Origin: DSAR01 sp034437315
GTDB taxonomy: Bacteria; Chloroflexota; Anaerolineae; B4-G1
Reading direction: 5' to 3'
Length of the DNA: 8,495 bases
Assembly (NCBI GenBank): GCA_034437315.1
Contig: DAOTUC010000292.1
Location: 1-8,495 of the forward strand
In this document: positions 1 through 5,651 of the stretch, in pieces
How positions within the stretch are numbered: position 1 is the stretch's first letter
Layout: each line of letters begins with the position of its first letter
Position numbers and translations under genes: made by a program
Notes under the pieces: model-generated
The model's input: only the letters and a program-made list of their open reading frames with translations
What the model was told of the DNA's origin: nothing
Database searches by the model: none

Positions 1-1
1 G

Positions 2-598
2 GACATGATCGTGGGCGGCAATTGGAGCGCCCGCTGGGATCTGAGCATCGGCTCGATGACGCCGACGGAACCCCGTTCCGAGGTGTTGTGGTTCACCGGT
101 CCCTACTACTACACCCCCGCCTCGTTCGCCGTGCACACCGAGAACACAGACATCGTCTCGGTGGATGATCTGGCGGGCAAGACGGTGGGGTTGGGCACCG
201 CGACCACCTACGAGGATTACCTGAACGATGCGTTGGCCATCATGGGTGGGCAGATCATGTACGATCCACCCACCGGCGTCGACCTCCGGCCCTATCCGAC
301 CGACGCGGAGGCGATCCAGGATCTGGCGTTGGGCGACGGGGTGCGGTTGGACGCGGTGATGTCGGCCCAACCGACCATCCAGACCGCCATCGACAGCGGC
401 GTGGACCTAAAGTACGTGGGGACGCCGGCCTTCTACGAACCGCTGGTCTTCGCGCTGGACAAGGGGCGGGGGCCTTCGGACCAGATGATCGCCAAACTGA
501 ACGAGATTCTGGACGAGATGCACGGGGACGGCACGTTGACCGAACTCTCGCTCGAGTGGTACGGCATTGACCTGACCACGCTGGTCACGCCGGAGTAG
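2..598 (+). CDS. ABC transporter solute-binding protein, family 3 (amino-acid type), 5' end missing
   Basis: This is the C-terminal part of an extracellular binding protein that delivers a small polar solute, typically an amino acid, to an ABC importer. The frame is open from base 2 and the N-terminus lies outside the window, so the ATG at 5 is internal. Residues here are counted from that Met. The segment around residues 12-45 (IGSMTPTEPR, then WFTGPYYYTPASF) matches the part of the GlnH/HisJ fold that holds the ligand carboxylate: T19 and R24 align by eye with GlnH T70 and R75. T67 in the GTATTYEDY stretch aligns with GlnH T118. The usual C-terminal run of this family is present, ending in LEWYG. 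The Asp that binds the alpha-ammonium (GlnH D157) aligns with A121 in LDAVMSAQPTI. The permease and ATPase of the same importer class follow directly. Family assignment is strong; the ligand is not known. Confidence 0.9.
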   Translation, partial: DMIVGGNWSARWDLSIGSMTPTEPRSEVLWFTGPYYYTPASFAVHTENTDIVSVDDLAGKTVGLGTATTYEDYLNDALAIMGGQIMYDPPTGVDLRPYPTDAEAIQDLALGDGVRLDAVMSAQPTIQTAIDSGVDLKYVGTPAFYEPLVFALDKGRGPSDQMIAKLNEILDEMHGDGTLTELSLEWYGIDLTTLVTPE

Positions 599-652
599 GT
601 TCTTGTGATGGCGGCGAGTATCTGACCGACGTCTAAGCGTTAGTGAGATAGA

Positions 653-695
653 CAGCCCCTGTCCCGAGGGCGTTCGTTCTTGGGAGCAGGGGCTG
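653..695 (+). terminator. Long hairpin between binding protein and permease: attenuator or intrinsic terminator
   Basis: CAGCCCCTG at 653-661 pairs with CAGGGGCTG at 687-695 as a perfect 9-bp stem. Above it, CCC (663-665) can pair with GGG (682-684) across a small bulge, leaving a 16-base loop. The sequence CGCCTTTT follows, so the T-run is short and offset by four bases. This is a weak intrinsic terminator or a 3'-end protecting hairpin. Its position favours more binding protein than membrane components, as known for other binding-protein-dependent importers. Function is inferred; the stem is seen directly. Apart from this hairpin and the ribosome binding site at 741-747, the 599-752 spacer shows nothing clear. 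Confidence 0.65.
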
Positions 696-752
696 CGCCT
701 TTTGAAGCCAGCGATATAGCGCGGATCATATGACAAGGAAGAGAGGAAGCGC

Positions 753-3017
753 ATGAATACCCTTGAGGACCCGACCGAAGGACCTGGTAAGCAGGGAGGC
801 GCGCCGATCCCGTTGCCCGGTGAACAGACAGACACCGACGTCCCGCTGATAGAGGGAGGCCCTTTCCATTCCAAAGCGATTCAATGGCCGTTGATCCTGA
901 TGATGATCACCATCGCCCTGAGCCTGCTCTACGCTGTCCAGTATTACGCCGGCGGACCCATCCGCTTGCCAGTGGTCAGCCGGATCCACGATCTGGCGCT
1001 CAGTCCTGATAACTCCGTGATTGCCGCCGCGGCCGACGACGCGATTTACCTATGGGACACGCGCGCGGGGTGGGCGAGACGCACTTTGAAAGGCCATCAA
1101 GGGGCCGTCATCGGCGTCGCCTTCACGCCCGATAGCGCCACCCTGATATCGGCCGGCCTGGACGGTGAGGTGCGGTTCTGGGATTTACCTGATGGGCAGG
1201 TCGGGCGCGTGCTGGACGCGGGCGGCGCGGCGTTGAACGATATGTCATTGTCGGCAGACGGCTCGACGTTGGCGACGGTGGGCGAGGATGGCGTGGCGCG
1301 CCTGTTCGACGTCCAATCAGGCGACTTGTTACAGGCCATTGGGCCGGACGCGGACGTCGGATTGGCTGTGGCGCTGAGCGCCGATGGCGCGTTGGCGGCG
1401 TTCGCTGACGGCGCGCACGTCCAGATCTGGGACGTCCGCGCTGGGGAAGCGCGGCCTGAGGCCAAGACGCTGGAGAATTATTGTGAGGACGATCTGGATC
1501 TCGCGCAAGAGGCTTGCCTGGAGACGGGCAAGAAATGGCTGGGGCACGAAAAAGCGGTGACCACGCTCGCCTTCAGTCCCGATGGTGAGTTGTTGGCCTC
1601 GGGCAGCGCCGATACGACGATCATCTTCTGGGAGGTGGAGACCGGGGAAGTCAAATGGTCGGCCACAGGCCACTGGGCGGCGGTGAGCGCGATGACCTTC
1701 CACCCGGACAGTCAGTCGATGCTGTCCGGCGGGGAGGACAACAAAATTCGCAATTGGCGCTTGCCCGGCGGGAGGAGCACGGCGATTTACGAGGGGCATC
1801 TAAGCGCCGTCAATGGCGTGTCCTTTGGATGGGGTGATGAGATGGTCCTCTCGGCCGGAACCGACGGGACTGTGCGCGCTTGGGAGGTCGCCAACCAAAA
1901 AACGACCTTCATCGCCTGGTCGCAGCTCGGTTTCCAACCCGTCTGGGGCCAGGCGCTGGCGGCATGGTTTTTGATCAGCGGCTTGCTGGGCCTGGTCAGC
2001 CTGTGGGGCCTGCGCAAGACGCAACCCTGGGGTCACCTGCTGGCGCTCCTGTTGTACATCCTGGGGCCGATTATGGTGCTGGGCCTGCCGCTGTTCGAGG
2101 TCTTCATCTATCCCCTTTCGCTGGCGGAACAGATACAAATCGCCTGGCCTTTGCTGGCGCTGACGATCTGGTACGCGGCGCTCGTCGTCGCCCTGATGCG
2201 CGAACCGGTGCGCATACACTATCAGGCCGTGCCCTCTTTATCCCTGTCCGAAAAACTGATGTCCAGCCAGCGGACCGTCAAGGCGCGCAACGCGATCTTC
2301 ACCGCCGCCGTCTGGTTTCTGATCCTGGTGGCGCTCTATTCCGTCTTACGTCGCTTCAACCTCGACGTCGCTTTTATGCGGCACTTTTTCTCGTTCATCA
2401 TGGCCGGCGCCTGGATCACCTTCCGCGTCTCCGCCCTCTCCATCTCGCTAGCCGTGATCCTGGCCCTGCTGGGCGCGTTGGGAAGGCTCTCAAAAAATCC
2501 CATCGCCAACGGCGTCTCCGGCTTCTATATCTCATTGATCCGGGGGACGCCGTTGCTGGTGCAGATCTATATCTGGTATCTGGGCCTGCCGCGCGTGAAC
2601 GTCGTGTTGCCGGGGGAATTAGCCGGCCTTCTGGCCCTGGGCGTCAACTACGGCGCGTACATGACCGAGATATTCCGGGCCGGCATCCAGGCCATCGGCA
2701 AGGGCCAGCACGAGGCTGCCGAGGCCCTGGGCATGTCTCGTATGCAGCTCTACCGCCGTATCGTATTGCCCCAGGCCTTTCGCATCGTCATCCCGCCCAT
2801 CGGCAACCAGTTCATCGCGATGATGAAGGACTCTTCGCTGGTGTCAGTGATGAGCATCTGGGAATTGTCCTACCGGGCCCAGAAGATTGGCCGGCAGAAT
2901 TTCCGTTCGTTGGAGACCTTTATGATCGCCGCCGCTTTCTACTGGCTCTTGACCGTGATCTTCCAATTCCTCCAGGCTAAATTGGAGGAATATATGGCCC
3001 GCGGTGAAAGGAGATAG
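753..3017 (+). CDS. WD40 propeller fused to amino-acid ABC transporter permease
   Basis: This is the membrane subunit of a polar amino acid-type importer with an unusual N-terminal extension. Residues 1-44 are hydrophilic; 45-66 form a membrane helix. Seven WD40 repeats follow at about 75-102, 114-144, 157-186, 198-227, 264-294, 306-335 and 348-378; four open with GH and most end in WD, WE or FD. A 36-residue insertion (228-263) between repeats 4 and 5 carries the only two cysteines, C244 and C255. Helices lie near 397-420, 427-455, 463-482 and 514-532. The permease domain spans about 545-745 with five helices and the cytoplasmic EAA loop, EAAEALGMSRMQLYRRIVLP (654-673), which contacts the ATPase. 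Ordinary permeases of this family are about 220-330 residues. The reading frame is uninterrupted, so the fusion is not an assembly junction visible here. GAGAGGA at 741-747 precedes the ATG. The permease call is secure; propeller function is unknown. Confidence 0.92.
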   Translation: MNTLEDPTEGPGKQGGAPIPLPGEQTDTDVPLIEGGPFHSKAIQWPLILMMITIALSLLYAVQYYAGGPIRLPVVSRIHDLALSPDNSVIAAAADDAIYLWDTRAGWARRTLKGHQGAVIGVAFTPDSATLISAGLDGEVRFWDLPDGQVGRVLDAGGAALNDMSLSADGSTLATVGEDGVARLFDVQSGDLLQAIGPDADVGLAVALSADGALAAFADGAHVQIWDVRAGEARPEAKTLENYCEDDLDLAQEACLETGKKWLGHEKAVTTLAFSPDGELLASGSADTTIIFWEVETGEVKWSATGHWAAVSAMTFHPDSQSMLSGGEDNKIRNWRLPGGRSTAIYEGHLSAVNGVSFGWGDEMVLSAGTDGTVRAWEVANQKTTFIAWSQLGFQPVWGQALAAWFLISGLLGLVSLWGLRKTQPWGHLLALLLYILGPIMVLGLPLFEVFIYPLSLAEQIQIAWPLLALTIWYAALVVALMREPVRIHYQAVPSLSLSEKLMSSQRTVKARNAIFTAAVWFLILVALYSVLRRFNLDVAFMRHFFSFIMAGAWITFRVSALSISLAVILALLGALGRLSKNPIANGVSGFYISLIRGTPLLVQIYIWYLGLPRVNVVLPGELAGLLALGVNYGAYMTEIFRAGIQAIGKGQHEAAEALGMSRMQLYRRIVLPQAFRIVIPPIGNQFIAMMKDSSLVSVMSIWELSYRAQKIGRQNFRSLETFMIAAAFYWLLTVIFQFLQAKLEEYMARGERR
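3007..3014 (+). promoter_or_regulatory. Shine-Dalgarno site that fixes the ATPase start
   Basis: AAAGGAGA lies seven bases before the ATG at 3022, inside the last codons of the permease gene. The in-frame GTG at 3004 lies upstream of this site and would add six residues that match no family feature. The site therefore supports 3022 as the start and indicates translation closely coupled to the permease. Confidence 0.8.
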
Positions 3018-3021
3018 ATCG

Positions 3022-3789
3022 ATGAATCGCACCACAGATGTGAAACCGATGATCAAGGTACGCGGTTTGCACAAGTATTTTGGCCCCCTGCACGTCATCC
3101 GGGGCGTCGACCTGGACGTGGCGCCGGCCGAGGTCGTCGTCATCATTGGGCCTTCCGGCGGCGGGAAGAGCACCTTCTTGCGCTGCCTCAACTTCCTGGA
3201 AGAGCCCTCTGCCGGCACCATCGAGGTCGACGACCTGGAGATTGACGCCGAGGAACCGCTGCGCCGCCAGCGCAGGCACATCCGCGAACTGCGTAAGAAG
3301 GCGGGGATGGTCTTCCAGCAATTCAACCTCTTCCCTCACATGACCGCGTTGGAGAACGTCATTGAGGCCCCGGTCACCGTCAAAGGTCTAACGAAAGGTG
3401 AGGCGATTGCCAAGGCGGAGGAATTGCTGGAGTGGGTCGGTCTGTCGGAAAAGCGGGACGAATACCCATCCCGACTGTCCGGCGGGCAGCAACAGCGCGT
3501 GGCTATCGCGCGCGCCCTGTGTATGGAACCCAAGATCATGTTATTCGACGAACCGACCTCGGCCCTGGATCCCGAACTGATCGCCGAGGTGGTCGAGGTG
3601 ATGGAGCGGTTGGCCGACGAGGGCATGACCATGGTTGTGGTCACCCACGAGCTCCATTTCGCCCGAGACGTATCCGACCGGGTCATCCTGATGGCTGATG
3701 GCGGTTGGGCCGAGATCGCCTCCCCCAACGAGTTCTTCACCAATCCCAAGGAGGAGCGCACCCGCCAGTTCCTGGCCCACATCTTATGA
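3022..3789 (+). CDS. Amino-acid ABC transporter ATP-binding protein
   Basis: This 255-residue protein is the cytoplasmic ATPase that drives the importer, of the GlnQ/HisP class. All expected motifs are intact: a likely A-loop aromatic Y19, Walker A GPSGGGKST (43-51), the Q-loop within VFQQFNLFPH (97-106), signature LSGGQQQR (152-159), Walker B IMLFDEP (172-178), the D-loop SALD (180-183) and the switch H209 in VVVTHE. Length is normal for the class, and the FNLFPHMTALENV segment is typical of polar amino-acid ATPases. It begins four bases after the permease stop, so the two are co-translated. No regulatory C-terminal domain of the MetN or MalK kind is present. The family call is very secure; the substrate cannot be read from this subunit. 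Confidence 0.97.
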   Translation: MNRTTDVKPMIKVRGLHKYFGPLHVIRGVDLDVAPAEVVVIIGPSGGGKSTFLRCLNFLEEPSAGTIEVDDLEIDAEEPLRRQRRHIRELRKKAGMVFQQFNLFPHMTALENVIEAPVTVKGLTKGEAIAKAEELLEWVGLSEKRDEYPSRLSGGQQQRVAIARALCMEPKIMLFDEPTSALDPELIAEVVEVMERLADEGMTMVVVTHELHFARDVSDRVILMADGGWAEIASPNEFFTNPKEERTRQFLAHIL

Positions 3790-3826
3790 AGTGATGGATG
3801 ATGAAGTGACGGATGACGAATGCTAA
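3786..3826 (+). repeat. Short-period tandem repeat spacer (7-8 bp units)
   Basis: ATGAAGTGATGGATG (3786-3800) is followed at once by ATGAAGTGACGGATG (3801-3815), matching at 14 of 15 positions. The run continues with degenerate units ACGAATG and CTAAATGAC into the next start codon. It can also be read as alternating 7- and 8-base units of the form RRRTGAY. It overlaps the last codon of the ATPase gene and fills the whole spacer before the gene starting at 3827. Confidence 0.8.
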
Positions 3827-5530
3827 ATGACAAAAGCCATACAGGATTTTCGGCGCGCGCGCAGTCAGGCGGATTTGCAGCAGGTGGTGGCTGGCCTGAC
3901 CGGTCGCCCGGCCGATCTCCTCTCCTATGAAGAAGTCCGCCAGAAGCTCAAGGCGAAAAAGGTCGGCGAGCGAAAATTAAAGCAGATCCCCCTTGACGCC
4001 ATCGTCGGCAGCGTGGGCCGTTACCAGGACTTCACGCGCACTTTCTTGCCCCGCCAGGACGCCGACGAGGGGCGCTGGACGCGGGTCCGCGAGTCGATGC
4101 TCGGCCCCCGGGGCATGCGGCCCATCGAGGTCTACCAGATCGGCGAGGTCTATTTCGTGTTGGACGGCAACCACCGCGTGTCGGTGGCCCGGCGACTGGG
4201 CGCGACGCGTATCCCGGCCTACGTGGTCGAGCTTCACACGAAGGTGCCGCTCACGCCCGACGTTCAACTCGACGACCTGATCTTGAAAGCGGAGTATGCC
4301 GAGTTCCTGGAACGCACCCGCCTGGATGAGCGTCGCCCGGCCGCCGACCTGAGCATGACGCTCCCCGGTCAATACCAGGTGATTGAGGAGCAGATCGACG
4401 TCCATCGCCATTTTATGAGCCTGGAGCACTACGCGGAGGCGGCTGTCCAGTGGTACGACGAGGTCTACTTGCCGGTGGCGCTGGTGATTCGCGACCGGGG
4501 CCTCCTGCGGGATTTCCCCGGACGGACGGAGACCGATCTCTACGTGTGGACGTTCGAGCATCGCGCCGTGTTGGAGGAGGAGTTGGGATGGGCGGTCGAC
4601 CCGGAAATGGCCGCCGCCGACCTGGCGCCCCGCTTCAGTCCCAAGCCCCGGCGCGTCGTCGCCCGGATGGGGGAGAGGATCCTCGGCGCCGTGACGCCCG
4701 GGGAGATTGAGGCCGGCCCGCCGCCCGGTCAATGGCGGCGGGAGCGGTTGGCGCTTCGCCGGCGCAATCAACTGTTCGCCGACGTGCTGGTCGCCATCAA
4801 CGGGCAGGAATCCGGCTGGTGCGCGCTGACATACGCCCTGTTCGTCGCCCGCTACGAGCAAGCGCGCGTGCACGGGCTGCACGTGGCGTCGTCCGGCGCA
4901 TCGACCGAGGACGCCGCCGCGCAGGCGATGCGCGCCGAATTTGAGCGGCGCTGCGCGGCGGCCGACGTCGTGGGCGAGCTGGTGATCGAGACCGGGCAGG
5001 TCTCCCAACACGTGTGCGATCGCGCGCGCTGGGCCGACCTGGTCATCTTCAGCCTGAATTACCCGCCGGGCCCCAAGCCGGTGGCCCGGCTCAGTTCCGG
5101 GGTGAGCGCGATGATCCGCCGCTGCCCCCGCCCGGTGCTGGCGGCGCCGAACGTCTCACCCCGCCTGGAGCGGGCGTTGCTGGCCTACGACGGCAGCCCC
5201 AAGTCACAGGAAGCGCTGTTCGTCGCGACCTATCTGTCGGTGCGCTGGCGCATCCCCCTGACGATTGTGACCGTCATCGAGGAGGGGCGCACGACCGCCG
5301 ATACGTTGGCCGAGGCCCAGGATTACCTGCAGAAGCGCGGCGGGCAGGCTGTGTTTGTCCAAGACAGCGGGCCGGTCGCCGAGGTGATCATGCAAGCAGC
5401 CAGCGCCCATCAATCCGACCTGATCATCATGGGCGGGTACGGTTTCAACCCGGTGATGGAGATCGTGCTCGGCAGCGCCGTCGACGAGGTGTTGCGCACG
5501 AGTCGGCGGCCGGTGCTTATCTGCCGGTGA
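3827..5530 (+). CDS. ParB-like domain fused to tandem universal stress protein domains
   Basis: This 567-residue soluble protein has three parts. Residues about 52-137 resemble the ParB/Srx-type fold, with IPLDAIV at 54-60 and a DGNHRVSVARRLGATRIPAYVVE core at 113-135. No DNA-binding helix-turn-helix region like that of chromosome-partitioning ParB is evident. Residues about 150-300 contain FPGRTETDLYVW (230-241), a motif I associate with DUF4032-like regions, from memory and with moderate certainty. Two universal stress protein domains follow (about 316-440 and 447-567). The second carries the full nucleotide-binding pattern GX2GX9GS at G536, G539, G549 and S550. The first is degenerate: N325 replaces the usual Asp, Y412 replaces the first Gly and V426 replaces the final Ser/Thr. 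It starts 37 bases after the ATPase with only a weak ribosome binding site. A nucleotide-sensing role is inferred. Confidence 0.82.
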   Translation: MTKAIQDFRRARSQADLQQVVAGLTGRPADLLSYEEVRQKLKAKKVGERKLKQIPLDAIVGSVGRYQDFTRTFLPRQDADEGRWTRVRESMLGPRGMRPIEVYQIGEVYFVLDGNHRVSVARRLGATRIPAYVVELHTKVPLTPDVQLDDLILKAEYAEFLERTRLDERRPAADLSMTLPGQYQVIEEQIDVHRHFMSLEHYAEAAVQWYDEVYLPVALVIRDRGLLRDFPGRTETDLYVWTFEHRAVLEEELGWAVDPEMAAADLAPRFSPKPRRVVARMGERILGAVTPGEIEAGPPPGQWRRERLALRRRNQLFADVLVAINGQESGWCALTYALFVARYEQARVHGLHVASSGASTEDAAAQAMRAEFERRCAAADVVGELVIETGQVSQHVCDRARWADLVIFSLNYPPGPKPVARLSSGVSAMIRRCPRPVLAAPNVSPRLERALLAYDGSPKSQEALFVATYLSVRWRIPLTIVTVIEEGRTTADTLAEAQDYLQKRGGQAVFVQDSGPVAEVIMQAASAHQSDLIIMGGYGFNPVMEIVLGSAVDEVLRTSRRPVLICR

Positions 5531-5535
5531 GTTGC

Positions 5536-5559
5536 TAGGTTGGTAGGTTGGTATATTGG
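5536..5559 (+). repeat. 8-bp tandem repeat, TAGGTTGG type
   Basis: TAGGTTGG occurs at 5536-5543 and 5544-5551, followed by the variant TATATTGG at 5552-5559. The array begins five bases after the stop codon of the preceding gene. It is distinct in sequence from the array at 5581-5612, though both have an 8-bp period. Confidence 0.75.
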
Positions 5560-5580
5560 TTGTGGGCGTTGTTTATGGAT

Positions 5581-5640
5581 TCGCCCATTCGCCCATTCGC
5601 TGATTCGCTGCAACCTTTGGTTGCCTGTCGCTCATTCGCC
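5581..5640 (+). repeat. 8-bp tandem repeat, TCGCCCAT type, interrupted by a hairpin
   Basis: Units TCGCCCAT (5581-5588), TCGCCCAT (5589-5596), TCGCTGAT (5597-5604) and TCGCTGCA (5605-5612) run head to tail. After a small hairpin, TCGCTCAT (5628-5635) and a partial TCGCC (5636-5640) resume the series and run up to the ribosome binding site of the methyltransferase gene. The spacer is therefore built largely of decaying octamers. Confidence 0.78.
5610..5624 (+). other. Small perfect hairpin inside the octamer array
   Basis: GCAACC (5610-5615) and GGTTGC (5619-5624) are perfectly complementary around a three-base TTT loop. No T-run follows, so it is not a convincing terminator. It splits the TCGCCCAT-type array in two. 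Confidence 0.5.
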
Positions 5641-5651
5641 AAGGAGATAAC

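Noticed and set aside
407..874. Minus-strand frame across the 3' end of the binding protein and the spacer
   Set aside because: It is antisense to the binding protein, crosses the hairpin, and shows no family motifs.
1880..2980. Overlapping + strand frame of 366 residues inside the permease gene
   Set aside because: Its translation is rich in Arg, Gly and Pro without motifs, while the overlapped frame encodes membrane helices and the EAA loop.
3004..3021. Upstream GTG as start of the ATPase
   Set aside because: The AAAGGAGA site at 3007-3014 lies after this GTG and is well placed for the ATG at 3022.
3977..5011. Open frame of 344 residues on the minus strand inside the ParB-like/USP gene
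   Set aside because: It is antisense to a frame with clear domain motifs, has no recognisable family features and no ribosome binding site; long antisense frames are expected in GC-rich codons.
5014..5538. Overlapping + strand frame of 174 residues at the end of the USP gene
   Set aside because: It is a frame-shifted, low-complexity reading of the second USP domain, which has an intact nucleotide-binding motif in its own frame.
3786..5640. CRISPR-like array formed by the spacer repeats
   Set aside because: Units are 7-15 bp with no unique spacers between them and no cas genes are present, so these are short-period tandem repeats.
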